A stretch of 25,295 nt of DNA from a virus. The position numbers and the translations under genes were made by a program. The DNA lies in the IMG/VR virus record IMGVR_UViG_3300031851_000167, positions 1 to 25,295 of that record. One strand, 5' to 3'. A model generated the notes under the pieces. It searched no databases. It saw only the letters and a list, made by a program, of their open reading frames with translations, and was not told where the DNA came from. Below, in pieces: positions 12,351-19,581 of this stretch (position 1 is the first letter of the stretch; the number at the start of each line of letters is the position of its first letter).

Positions 12351-13886
12351 TCAAGCACCGAAGGTTCTCATCGTTGGAAGCCCGCCGCCCTCATCCATCA
12401 TATCGACGGCGATAAGCGCATAGAGCAGGCTGTGGAATGCGTGGTCGTCACCATCTCGACCATACTTCGTCAGGGATTGGGAACGGCGTTGCCTCCCAGA
12501 CTTCATGTCATCCTCGACGGATGAATTGATGGCACACCATTCGTGAATGACCCATTCCAGTTCACGGTCTTTGAACGGCAATACAATCTCTTTGTTCTTA
12601 ATTATCTCCAGTGTCTTTTCGATGTATGTTGTTCGGTCAATGACCGCCATGTTGATGATGTTTCGATTGTTGTCACGCTTCTTGAACTCGTATGGAGTCA
12701 TTGGTCGACTCGAATAATAGCACGAGCAAACACGCTCTCCGAACTCTTCCTGCAGTTCCTTGACCTGCCTCGCACCATACCCAATATCACACACGACCTT
12801 TCGAGAATTGTATCGAAGAATGAGTTCTTTGATGCGCCCGACTTCATCCAGTTCGCCCTCGCCTCTGGCTTCAATTCGCATCGCATTCAATATCCGTTTT
12901 CCATCTGCCGAGAGAATCACGACGGTTGTTGTCAACCCCCAATCAATTCCCATCACGGATTCTTCTGGAATCTGCACCGACTCGACTGGGAACATATCGG
13001 AGTCGATAACTCCCAGCGCAACATCGAATGTCAGCGGCTTTGCTGACCCAGCGAAGAACTCGCCGAGAACTTCATTTTGGAATCTGCGGGGAGTGTATGT
13101 TCCTCGCTTTTGTTCGATGTCAGCAGCACTGACATCTGGGTGCATGACTTGGGTGATGTGATACCCGATGATGTTGTGAACCTGCGTGTCGTGGCCGTGT
13201 GAGTGAATCCATTGTTCACCATCCCATTCGGCCTTCGTGCTGGATTCCCATAGCCTCCAGAACTCCGAGCCTTGTTCACGGGCTGTTCCAGATACGAGAA
13301 CCAATTTGTAGTTCGATTGGGTGAGCATCTCGATTAGCATTGGGAGAACATCGGGGTCCGAATCCTGATATTCGTCGATGCAACACATATCGGCGGCGAT
13401 ACCGAGCAAACCGTGAGCATCGCCCCAGTTCGAGTAAGCATAGAAGTGGTTCAACGACTTTGCACCGACATCGAATGTCTGGTGACTCACGCTGGACTTG
13501 ATTCGTTGCTTTAGAAGGCATCCGTTGTTGACGCTGGACATCATCGCCCCATTGAACCGTTCCTCGACGAATCTGGACACCTGTGGTTGTCTGGGGGCGG
13601 TATAGACGGCATTGAAGTATGGAATGTTCAACAACCCATAGAGAAGGAGGTTGCATATCGTTTCAGTCTTTTCGACTTTACGAGAGCACTTGAGAACGAT
13701 GACCTTCGTCGTGTCATTGTTTTGAGATGCACCGAAGTGGCGATACACTTCTTGGAGATATGGTCGCTCGTGAAGAAGGAACGCTTTCCCTTCGATGGTT
13801 CTGAAATACTGCGCCCAGCGGTCTGGATAGAGAGCAATCTCTCGTGCCTGTTGCTTGGTTAAAGCCTGTCCAGCACCCTCGCCCAT
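12351..13886 (-). CDS. terminase large subunit
   Basis: 511 residues, normal for the family. This is the ATP-driven DNA packaging motor with C-terminal headful/cos nuclease. The ATPase shows a Walker A-like KCSRKVEKT at 66-74, Walker B MCCIDEYQD with D171 and E172, and a coupling motif VSGTA near 199. The RNase H-fold nuclease shows D315 in MGIDWG, D367 in VVCDIGYG and D480/D481 in RDGDDHAFHSLLYAL. The Walker A has Glu where most ATPases have Gly before Lys-Thr. ATG 13886 lies 32 nt from a GGTTGATGG box (13910-13920), a variant of class B. It is separated from the portal by over 3 kb of other genes, whereas terminase and portal are usually adjacent. Confidence 0.93.
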   Translation of the reverse strand: MGEGAGQALTKQQAREIALYPDRWAQYFRTIEGKAFLLHERPYLQEVYRHFGASQNNDTTKVIVLKCSRKVEKTETICNLLLYGLLNIPYFNAVYTAPRQPQVSRFVEERFNGAMMSSVNNGCLLKQRIKSSVSHQTFDVGAKSLNHFYAYSNWGDAHGLLGIAADMCCIDEYQDSDPDVLPMLIEMLTQSNYKLVLVSGTAREQGSEFWRLWESSTKAEWDGEQWIHSHGHDTQVHNIIGYHITQVMHPDVSAADIEQKRGTYTPRRFQNEVLGEFFAGSAKPLTFDVALGVIDSDMFPVESVQIPEESVMGIDWGLTTTVVILSADGKRILNAMRIEARGEGELDEVGRIKELILRYNSRKVVCDIGYGARQVKELQEEFGERVCSCYYSSRPMTPYEFKKRDNNRNIINMAVIDRTTYIEKTLEIIKNKEIVLPFKDRELEWVIHEWCAINSSVEDDMKSGRQRRSQSLTKYGRDGDDHAFHSLLYALIAVDMMDEGGGLPTMRTFGA

Positions 13887-13909
13887 GTGGACAAGGGTGC
13901 GGATGCTTC

Positions 13910-13920
13910 TCCATCAACCT
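13910..13920 (-). promoter_or_regulatory. variant TATA box of the terminase gene
   Basis: Minus strand AGGTTGATGG, about 32 nt before ATG 13886. It resembles GGTTGATAAGG at 16959 but with G in place of the last A of TGATA. TTGAGTCGACAG upstream partly resembles the class A element. Confidence 0.4.
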
Positions 13921-13926
13921 GTCGAC

Positions 13927-15030
13927 TCAAATCGACTCAACGAGTGAGAACTGGTCGGCGAATGCGTTGGCCTTCTCACGGCTATCGAATGTTGCGATGG
14001 TTTCGCCAGACTCACGGTCTTTGACGGCGAAGTTCCCTTTGTCATCCTGCATGATGAGGACTTCAAGCACCTTTGCTTCGATAACGCCTTCGATGACTCG
14101 TGCGGTTGCACGACTCCATGCGAGTCCGTAGTGTCCAGCGCATATTTTTCCATAGCCGTGTGCGGTTGAACGCTCGTCGGTCAATGGGAGAGAGCAGAAG
14201 CAACATCGGCCAGACTTTCGACCCATGTCGATAACTGTCTGAACTGGGTTGTCACGGAATGTTGCCATGACCGCACGAACTTCTTCGGAGGTTGCTGGGG
14301 TGTAGTTCCAAGCGGCGGTGTCTTTGGTGATGTGACCGAACTGTGCGTCACGGTTGCTCTTTTCAGCACCGTGATGGTGGACATAAAGAACGCTGTTGGA
14401 TTCAGCCTTTCGACGGTTGGAACGGACAACGACTTCGTTTCCACTATCAGTTATCAAGTGGATTTTAGTGCGTGTGAGTGTTGAGCCAGCCGCATCAAAG
14501 AGTTCCAGAACTGCTTCGTAGCCTTCTTCAGCATCCTCGTCGCTAACTGGGGTTGTAGCGATGCGATGTGCTTCACGAGCCGCCGCACGAGCCGCCCTAT
14601 CAGCGGCGTATTTTGCATCACGGGTTGCTCGACCTGCTTTGGATTCCTCTGCTTCAGCAATCATCTTATGGACAAATGGCATTTGCTTATCGGAGAGCCA
14701 TCCTTTGTTGCGACCTTGACGAATCAAGGATTGAGCGAAGTTCTGACTGTTGGCCGATAGGTATGGGCGAAGTGAGTCCAGTTTGTCGACCAGTTCGCCA
14801 ACGGGTTCGGAACTGGGTGTTGACTTTGGTTTTGAATCCGACACGGTTGCTTCGCCAGATACTTCAGCGACGAACTTGTTGACAAAGAACATTTGCTTGT
14901 CAGATAGACTCCACTTTTGGCCTTTACGCACCAAGTCCGATGCGAACTTGAGGTTTCTTGGGTTCAGTTTGTCCAGACCCGCTTCGAGGGTCGATATTGC
15001 TTTTTCTTGGGTTTCGCTAATGCTCGCCAT
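13927..15030 (-). CDS. SDKQ-repeat protein with DUF6011-like zinc finger
   Basis: 367 residues beginning MASISETQEKAISTLEAG. Two related helical repeats, FASDLVRKGQKWSLSDKQMFF (~29-50) and FAQSLIRQGRNKGWLSDKQMPF (~97-120), contain the phrase LSDKQ.(A/F)FV.K known from many phage DNA-metabolism proteins. An Ala/Arg-rich helix follows (RAARAAAREAHRIATT). Residues ~285-305 hold CCFCSLPLTDERSTAHGYGKICAGH, a DUF6011-type zinc finger. The C-terminus ends in a small beta-alpha unit (GNFAVKDRESGETIATFDSR). Function is unknown; nucleic-acid binding is a reasonable inference. The start is set by a class A promoter 31 nt upstream. It is upstream of the terminase but in a different promoter class. Confidence 0.72.
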   Translation of the reverse strand: MASISETQEKAISTLEAGLDKLNPRNLKFASDLVRKGQKWSLSDKQMFFVNKFVAEVSGEATVSDSKPKSTPSSEPVGELVDKLDSLRPYLSANSQNFAQSLIRQGRNKGWLSDKQMPFVHKMIAEAEESKAGRATRDAKYAADRAARAAAREAHRIATTPVSDEDAEEGYEAVLELFDAAGSTLTRTKIHLITDSGNEVVVRSNRRKAESNSVLYVHHHGAEKSNRDAQFGHITKDTAAWNYTPATSEEVRAVMATFRDNPVQTVIDMGRKSGRCCFCSLPLTDERSTAHGYGKICAGHYGLAWSRATARVIEGVIEAKVLEVLIMQDDKGNFAVKDRESGETIATFDSREKANAFADQFSLVESI

Positions 15031-15049
15031 GTAGTGTCCACACTGGGCG

Positions 15050-15079
15050 CACTATATCAAGGCTTCGGAATCTCAAGTG
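15050..15079 (-). promoter_or_regulatory. class A promoter of the gene at 15030
   Basis: Minus strand CTTGAGATTCCGAAG is followed by CCTTGATATAGTG; the box begins 31 nt before ATG 15030. Confidence 0.8.
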
Positions 15080-15087
15080 TTGGAATA

Positions 15088-15591
15088 TCACTTCTTCATG
15101 GGTGAATCGTCTTTCCAATCACGCTTTCGCTCGGCCATTTTAGCCTCACGAGTGACACGCTCGGTTGCCCTGCGTTCATCTGCCTTTCGACGGGTGATTG
15201 TTTTGTTGAGTCTTTCACGACCTGCATTGACGGTTGCTTCAACGCATGGCATAATCAATTGAGAATCTGGCTTGTCAAAGTGAACAGCCCATTGGAATCC
15301 TCTTCGGAACATGGCAACATCTTCGACAACGGCATCGTGTTTCAGCAGTATTGGTTTGACCTGCTGGAATGCAGATTCCTTCATCCATAACGAAGCGCAA
15401 CCTTTGATTGAGCCATAGATTGCGGCTACGATTTGGTTGGGTTCGCCATCGAATCTGGCGACGGTATATTCAATCGAACCTGCTTTCATGTTCTCACATT
15501 CGAGTCCATGAGCCTCCAGTTCAGACTGGATTTTGGTTCTTGTCATTCTCTTCAATTCACGCTTCCCGATAGCGGGCTTCTTTCTTGGCAT
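15088..15591 (-). CDS. unknown basic protein
   Basis: 167 residues with basic ends: MPRKKPAIGKRELKRMTRTK at the start and a long Arg/Lys/Glu helix at the end (RRKADERRATERVTREAKMAERKRD). The middle is an alpha/beta unit (VARFDGEPNQIVAAIYGSIKG, then VEDVAMFRRGFQWAVHFDKP). Basic termini suggest contact with nucleic acid, but no family is recognised. ATG 15591 lies 32 nt from a class B box, so it is leaderless. It ends 57 bp before the start of the gene at 15030 and shares the operon direction with the metalloprotease gene upstream. Confidence 0.68.
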   Translation of the reverse strand: MPRKKPAIGKRELKRMTRTKIQSELEAHGLECENMKAGSIEYTVARFDGEPNQIVAAIYGSIKGCASLWMKESAFQQVKPILLKHDAVVEDVAMFRRGFQWAVHFDKPDSQLIMPCVEATVNAGRERLNKTITRRKADERRATERVTREAKMAERKRDWKDDSPMKK

Positions 15592-15607
15592 GTGTCGAGC
15601 GACTATT

Positions 15608-15623
15608 CCCCACCTTTATCAAT
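15608..15623 (-). promoter_or_regulatory. class B promoter of the gene at 15591
   Basis: Minus strand ATTGATAAAGGTGGGG, 32 nt before ATG 15591. No TTGAGATTCC element lies upstream. It overlaps the end of the metalloprotease gene. Confidence 0.65.
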
Positions 15624-16194
15624 TCTTCTGTTCTATCAACACATAAGACTCACACCAAACACCGTCGTTGAATGATTTGCAGCATTCTCGACACGCCGAC
15701 TCTTCGGCCATTCGTCTGGTTCTGAATAGGATTTTTTTGCAGTTCGGACACGCATACTTGAACAGATTCCCGTTATCACGCTCGATACGCTCAACAGACC
15801 TGACGAACTTCGCTCGCTGATACCGATACTCGTCGAACAGTTCCCACTCGGATTCGAGTCTGGTGAACATGGGTCCATGACCTTCTTCACTCCCACATAC
15901 GATGTGAAGCAGTTCGTGATGAATCAATCCTTTCAATAGGAGAGGTTGCATGAGATGATACTGGTCGAAAGCATACCGATTCAAAGACAATGTGAAGTCA
16001 TCTTCACGGAATCGAACTTGAGCCATCGTGCGGATTGTTCCTGCCTTGAGGTATCTCCAGCGAAGCCAGCCTGTGCCACTTGGCAATCCACCAAGCACAT
16101 CTGGTCGTTCAGCACGAAGTTCTCGATACAATCGTCGACAAATTAAGAGATGGTCGACGGACAATGGGTTCGTTAATCGGTCACTCGTTGCCAT
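15619..16194 (-). CDS. SprT-like zinc metalloprotease
   Basis: 191 residues. The family signature is HHELLHIVCGSEEGHGPMF: the HExxH zinc site (H93, E94, H97) followed by a third His at 106. A C-terminal zinc ribbon, CPNCKKILFRT...CRECC, is also typical of SprT proteins. The N-terminus (DHLLICRRLYRELRAERPD) is the usual helix before the beta sheet, which ends FTLSLNRYAFDQYH. SprT/Spartan-type proteases cleave DNA-linked proteins; a viral copy may process DNA-protein complexes or host proteins, but the substrate is inference. ATG 16194 has a perfect GGTGA three bases upstream and overlaps the end of the preceding gene by 22 bp, so it is an internal operon gene translated by Shine-Dalgarno. Confidence 0.85.
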   Translation of the reverse strand: MATSDRLTNPLSVDHLLICRRLYRELRAERPDVLGGLPSGTGWLRWRYLKAGTIRTMAQVRFREDDFTLSLNRYAFDQYHLMQPLLLKGLIHHELLHIVCGSEEGHGPMFTRLESEWELFDEYRYQRAKFVRSVERIERDNGNLFKYACPNCKKILFRTRRMAEESACRECCKSFNDGVWCESYVLIEQKN

Positions 16195-16385
16195 TCTTCA
16201 CCCTCGACGGCGGTGATAAAAATAATGTCGTCTGCTCTGAACATACGGAACACCTGCTGTGGGTTCGCCATAGTGAGCATCAACACCTTATCTCCGATGG
16301 TTGATGGCGGGGATAGTGCGTTCATCTCCCAAGAATGGTGGGTGACTCCGTTGACTTCGATTTGCTTCTCGTCATCCTCGCTCAA
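16173..16385 (-). CDS. small hypothetical protein, TTG start
   Basis: 70 residues beginning (M)SEDDEKQIEVNGVTHHSW and ending GEEWQRVTD. The TTG at 16385 is preferred because GGAGG stands about seven bases before it, the same spacing as at the gp10-like (ATG) and methyltransferase (GTG) genes. A TTG at 16391 overlapping the previous stop is the alternative. It has a short beta-type C-terminus (DDIIFITAVEGEEW). It lies between a winged-helix candidate and the metalloprotease gene in one operon. No family recognised. Confidence 0.55.
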   Translation of the reverse strand: MSEDDEKQIEVNGVTHHSWEMNALSPPSTIGDKVLMLTMANPQQVFRMFRADDIIFITAVEGEEWQRVTD

Positions 16386-16387
16386 CC

Positions 16388-16927
16388 TCAAGCCTCCACG
16401 AATAAATTGACGACTCCGTTCTTGACTTCGACGGTGAACTCTCGACCATCACGAGTCCATGACAAATCGCCATCCGACCTGTCGCCAATGATAGCATTCA
16501 CGAACTGCATGATGTCGGTGAGGTTCAATCGAATCGAACCAGCATTGAGGATTTGCTTTGCTCGGTCAGAGAACTTCTCGTTGATGTAGTCGTTGTTTGT
16601 TGGAACGAATGAGATGTTTGGGTCAAATTGAACCATTCCAGCATTGACAAACCTGTTGTTTGATTCAGGCTGTGATTCAGATTGGAACATTTGCTCTTGA
16701 AGCCAGTTCATTCCATTTCGAGTAGCCATCCAACGACGACTATTCTCTGGAGTGTTCGTGATGAGATTCATACCTTTCAATGCCGACATCGTGTGAGAAT
16801 ACGACTTCTCTGGGAGGTTGGATTTGATGATAATGCCTGTCTTATTTTGAGGCTGGTTGGAGTTATTGATGAGCATTGTCAGCACATCTCGCATCTTGTT
16901 CTTGGTGGTTTCACGGATTCCCGTCAT
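16388..16927 (-). CDS. possible winged-helix regulator
   Basis: 179 residues beginning MTGIRETTKNKMRDVLTM. Residues ~1-75 look like a winged helix-turn-helix: helix (KMRDVLTMLINNSN), helix (IIIKSNLPEKSYSHTMSALKGMNLI) and wing (NTPENSRRWMATRNG). The remaining part has a glutamine/serine-rich linker and a small alpha/beta C-terminal unit ending VEVKNGVVNLFVEA. A DNA-binding, possibly regulatory role is inferred from the fold pattern only. ATG 16927 lies 32 nt from a class B box; a TTG at 16942 is out of the expected spacing. It is the first gene of a three-gene operon with the 70-residue protein and the metalloprotease. Confidence 0.6.
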   Translation of the reverse strand: MTGIRETTKNKMRDVLTMLINNSNQPQNKTGIIIKSNLPEKSYSHTMSALKGMNLITNTPENSRRWMATRNGMNWLQEQMFQSESQPESNNRFVNAGMVQFDPNISFVPTNNDYINEKFSDRAKQILNAGSIRLNLTDIMQFVNAIIGDRSDGDLSWTRDGREFTVEVKNGVVNLFVEA

Positions 16928-16943
16928 GTATCTCGCAGGCAAT

Positions 16944-16959
16944 CCCCACCCTTATCAAC
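16944..16959 (-). promoter_or_regulatory. class B promoter of the operon starting at 16927
   Basis: Minus strand GTTGATAAGGGTGGGG, 32 nt before ATG 16927. Nearly identical to the box at 23856-23870. Confidence 0.7.
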
Positions 16960-16996
16960 CAAATGGTTGCGATTGCGAACTATGGTGGGAACATTC

Positions 16997-17788
16997 TCAT
17001 TCAACAGTTATCGAACCGCCTTCATTCTTGGTCGGGTCGTGTTCCATCAATTGTTGAGCAACCGATAGCATCAATTTGTTGCTGGATTCGATGTTGATTT
17101 TAGTCTGGGGAGTCATGCTCATCCACCTATCGGAGTCAATATCTGGTCGAATGCAATACGCCATTTGACCCTGCTCTCGAAGAACATGGGGAGATGAGAT
17201 TGCGATGAGTTCATTCTTGAGTGAATGATGAGCAAACAAATCTCGACCTGCATCTGGATGGTCGCCACGAGGCCATATTATCAAATCTCGATACTCGTCT
17301 GGGAGAGGTTGACACGATGCCGCTGGGAACACGATATAATCCTTAGAATGCACTTTCATTTTGGGTCTGTGGAATTGATTGGCGGTTGCATCAATCATGT
17401 AGCCATTAGCCTCGACAATGACATGGCCGTCATATCCTTCTGCATCGACAGCCTGTTCGTGGAACACGCATAGATAGTATGGCCGAAGGTCTGGTCTGGT
17501 TTTCCCTCGACGCTTTCGTTGAGGGTGTCTTGGATTGGGCTTGGGCGGTTTGATTGGCACTCCAGCGGCGTGAGCAACCATGTCGTGATTCCAAGCATAC
17601 ACATCGCAGGCAATTGCTCTGGCATTCTCGTCGAACTGGAGTTCACGCAATACATGGGCGATGCCTTCGGAGATTTGATAACACGATACTGGGAGAGTGT
17701 CACTTTGAGCCAACATCATGGCAGCATTGATTGTAGCCTCGACTTCTTTTGGAAAGTGGGGCATCCGTTCATACACTAAATCGGCCAT
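16997..17788 (-). CDS. transglutaminase-like cysteine enzyme candidate
   Basis: 263 residues beginning MADLVYERMPHFPKEVEAT. A Cys at 36 starts a helix (SCYQISEGIAHVLRELQF) followed by a beta segment (ARAIACDVYAWN). Much later comes GYDGHVIVEANGYMIDATANQF with His122 and Asp133. This Cys-helix...GH.vv...g.liDaT.dQf arrangement is that of transglutaminase/papain-like hydrolases, and I recall bacterial proteins with this layout. A basic patch (PRHPQRKRRGKTRP) sits between the two. Substrate is unknown: peptide cleavage, amide hydrolysis or crosslinking are options. ATG 17788 is exactly 30 nt from a class B box; GTG 17809 lies too close to it. Single-gene unit. Confidence 0.6.
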   Translation of the reverse strand: MADLVYERMPHFPKEVEATINAAMMLAQSDTLPVSCYQISEGIAHVLRELQFDENARAIACDVYAWNHDMVAHAAGVPIKPPKPNPRHPQRKRRGKTRPDLRPYYLCVFHEQAVDAEGYDGHVIVEANGYMIDATANQFHRPKMKVHSKDYIVFPAASCQPLPDEYRDLIIWPRGDHPDAGRDLFAHHSLKNELIAISSPHVLREQGQMAYCIRPDIDSDRWMSMTPQTKINIESSNKLMLSVAQQLMEHDPTKNEGGSITVE

Positions 17789-17806
17789 GCCGTTCCCAGC
17801 GCATTC

Positions 17807-17818
17807 CACCTTATCAAT
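17807..17818 (-). promoter_or_regulatory. class B promoter of the gene at 17788
   Basis: Minus strand ATTGATAAGGTGG, 30 nt before ATG 17788. Confidence 0.65.
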
Positions 17819-17834
17819 GATTTGGTTCTCGCAA

Positions 17835-18194
17835 TTATTTGGGAGGGTTGATTGCTGGTGATTCTGTCGTCAGGCTGACGATGATTGCATTGTTTTCATC
17901 TGGGTGCGCTGCGTGATTCAGCACCCACTTGGATATTGACTTCGATACATTGACAATCTGGGTTGGCTGGGAAATGAGAATCGGATTCATCGAACTGTTG
18001 CCGACGGCGAACTTCTCCCAAAGTGCGACTTCACATATTTCGAGTGCATCTCCATACGAACTGGAATCGACTTCGGCGATTTTGTCTTTGGAATCATCCC
18101 AAGTGTGGATTTGGATTTTGCTCTCGTTCTTCACCAGAAGCAATATCGGTGTCAATACAGATGAAGCCATCGTCGATTGCAGGTCTGAACTCAT
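17835..18194 (-). CDS. unknown protein, partner of the upstream gene
   Basis: 119 residues beginning MSSDLQSTMASSVLTPIL. ATG 18194 lies seven bases after the stop of the preceding gene, with GGGAGTGA overlapping that stop as a weak Shine-Dalgarno site. The sequence has a beta-type first half (LLLVKNESKIQIHTWDDSK), a central helix (GDALEICEVALWEKFAVGN) and a C-terminal beta part (NAIIVSLTTES). Its partner has a similar size and also starts with a short hydrophobic helix, so the two may be related or form a complex. The unit is led by a class C box, which suggests a virion or late protein. No family recognised. Confidence 0.55.
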   Translation of the reverse strand: MSSDLQSTMASSVLTPILLLVKNESKIQIHTWDDSKDKIAEVDSSSYGDALEICEVALWEKFAVGNSSMNPILISQPTQIVNVSKSISKWVLNHAAHPDENNAIIVSLTTESPAINPPK

Positions 18195-18201
18195 TTGCAG
18201 T

Positions 18202-18495
18202 TCACTCCCATTCGATGTTGGCGGTGAAAGCAGCGTTTGGTGCGGCTTCAGTAAAAACGGCAACGAGTCCTTTCAAGAATAATACTCCCTCGAATCTAAA
18301 ATTGACTCCTTGAGGGAACTGGGCTTTTGATTCCCACACTTTGTTTTCAGCAGATATATCAGCGACTTCAGCGCAATCATGTAGTGCCATTGAAAGCAAA
18401 TCGCCAGCAGCATCGAGGCCGTTCAGCATGGCTAATGTGGGTGCAATCAACAATTGGGTCGTGCCTGTATCTGACACATTCGTGATTTGACTCAT
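18202..18495 (-). CDS. unknown protein with late-type promoter
   Basis: 97 residues beginning MSQITNVSDTGTTQLLIAPT. A helical first half (LLIAPTLAMLNGLDAAGDLLSMALHDCAEVA) leads to a beta-rich second half (VNFRFEGVLFLKGLVAVFTEA...FTANIEWE). The ATG at 18495 lies 31 nt from CGTGATAACCCCC, a class C box, whereas longer in-frame versions (to 18666) have no promoter. Neighbouring genes are preceded by other box types, so this pair may be structural. No family is recognised. Confidence 0.58.
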   Translation of the reverse strand: MSQITNVSDTGTTQLLIAPTLAMLNGLDAAGDLLSMALHDCAEVADISAENKVWESKAQFPQGVNFRFEGVLFLKGLVAVFTEAAPNAAFTANIEWE

Positions 18496-18513
18496 GTCAA
18501 TAGGGTTGGGTTG

Positions 18514-18527
18514 GGGGGTTATCACGG
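18514..18527 (-). promoter_or_regulatory. class C promoter of the two-gene unit at 18495
   Basis: Minus strand CCGTGATAACCCCC, 31 nt before ATG 18495. Confidence 0.55.
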
Positions 18528-18538
18528 TATTGGATGAT

Positions 18539-18727
18539 TCAATCCAGATTAGTGCGGTCTGAATACTCGGAATCGGGTTCGAGAATTGCCACCGCTTCTT
18601 TGATGGTTTTGGCATCTCGAAGTGCTTCTCTTTGTTTAATCTCCATCCATCCTTTGCAGGATTCACACACTCGGAATCCCTTTCGTGGTGTTTGCTCGCA
18701 TCCTTTCTTCACGCAGGTTCTCGCCAT
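18539..18727 (-). CDS. small zinc-finger protein
   Basis: 62 residues beginning MARTCVKKGCEQTPRKGFRV. CVKKGC...CESC is a four-cysteine zinc finger of a type common in small viral proteins; it is followed by a charged helix (KGWMEIKQREALRDAKTIKEA). ATG 18727 lies ~30 nt from TTTGAATATCC, an alternative TATA box. Function unknown; nucleic-acid binding is plausible. Confidence 0.62.
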   Translation of the reverse strand: MARTCVKKGCEQTPRKGFRVCESCKGWMEIKQREALRDAKTIKEAVAILEPDSEYSDRTNLD

Positions 18728-18754
18728 AGATTGAGAGCGAACTGGTTCGGATAT

Positions 18755-18988
18755 TCAAACCCATCCCATCCAATCCGAAGGAGAGCCAGCGTGAATCCAC
18801 GACTCGAACTTTCGTTGAGCAGACCCCAGTTGTTTGGGTGCTTCACACGCTTCAACGCCGTCAATTGTCATAACCCATCGGTTGGCTATCTGTCGGATTC
18901 GCACCCGTTTAATCTCCAGCCTGAAACCAGTATTGGGGCAGGTTGCTGAATAAACTGAATACTGGTCGTAGTGCCATTTGACCTGCAT
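18755..18988 (-). CDS. unknown protein coupled to upstream membrane protein
   Basis: 77 residues beginning MQVKWHYDQYSVYSATC. ATG 18988 overlaps the TGA of the previous gene as TGATG, suggesting coupled translation; longer versions from 18997 or 19036 would overlap it more. The pattern is beta-rich: HYDQYSVYSATCPNTGFRLEIKR, then NRWVMTIDGVEACEAPKQLG, ending in a Trp-rich tail (SWIHAGSPSDWMGWV). No family recognised. Confidence 0.5.
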   Translation of the reverse strand: MQVKWHYDQYSVYSATCPNTGFRLEIKRVRIRQIANRWVMTIDGVEACEAPKQLGSAQRKFESWIHAGSPSDWMGWV

Positions 18989-19161
18989 CAAAGCCATCCC
19001 TTGAGGATTGGATATGAGAGCCACATATTGAGGCATATGGAGATGAATGCGACGACTTTCCAGCGGTTGCCACGAGTGAGAGCATAACCCTCCTTCTCGG
19101 CCATCCAGTTCAGCAGTTCGTCAGTTTGTTGAAGTTCTTCGTTCTTGAGGTATCGACCCAT
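18988..19161 (-). CDS. small single-pass membrane protein
   Basis: 57 residues beginning MGRYLKNEELQQTDELLN. A charged helix is followed by a C-terminal membrane segment (~35-57, VVAFISICLNMWLSYPILKGW). ATG 19161 follows the previous stop by one base, with GGTGAG eight bases upstream, a good Shine-Dalgarno. It is the middle gene of a three-gene operon with genes at 19163 and 18755. Function unknown. Confidence 0.6.
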   Translation of the reverse strand: MGRYLKNEELQQTDELLNWMAEKEGYALTRGNRWKVVAFISICLNMWLSYPILKGWL

Positions 19162-19162
19162 A

Positions 19163-19402
19163 TCACTCACCACTCGTTTCGAGAATCTCGGCGAGTTCCA
19201 GATACTTCTTCATGTTGGTTGACCCAAATGATACATCGCAATTGACTCCTTCTTTGTCGTTAATCATTCCAATGCCTTGAGCGAGGAACATGGCGACTTC
19301 ACCAATCGGGATGCTCATGTCTGGAGGGAGATTCCCTTCGGCTCTGAACTGGAGAACAATGGTCGGATATGATTCTTCGATGGGGCGATTTTCCTTCGGC
19401 AT
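19163..19402 (-). CDS. unknown protein, first gene of a three-gene operon
   Basis: 79 residues beginning MPKENRPIEESYPTIVL. A beta strand (YPTIVLQFRAEG) precedes a segment IPIGEVAMFLAQGIGMIND and a C-terminal helix (NMKKYLELAEILETSGE). ATG 19402 is 32 nt from a class B box; a GTG at 19414 is only 20 nt away and less likely. No family recognised; it could be a small regulatory or scaffold-type protein. Confidence 0.6.
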   Translation of the reverse strand: MPKENRPIEESYPTIVLQFRAEGNLPPDMSIPIGEVAMFLAQGIGMINDKEGVNCDVSFGSTNMKKYLELAEILETSGE

Positions 19403-19420
19403 GATTCGAGCCACATTTGC

Positions 19421-19434
19421 ACACCCTTATCAAT
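19421..19434 (-). promoter_or_regulatory. class B promoter of the operon at 19402
   Basis: Minus strand ATTGATAAGGGTGT, 32 nt before ATG 19402. Confidence 0.65.
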
Positions 19435-19581
19435 GGCTTGGTTCTATCAACGAGTTCAATCTCGAACTGGCACATTCCAATCATTGTTTTCGAGTTCCAG
19501 ATGCAGATGATGAAATGTCATAGATGCTCAAGAACAATGATGCAGATGTCATACAGACCGTTCTCGGCCAGTTCCAATGAT

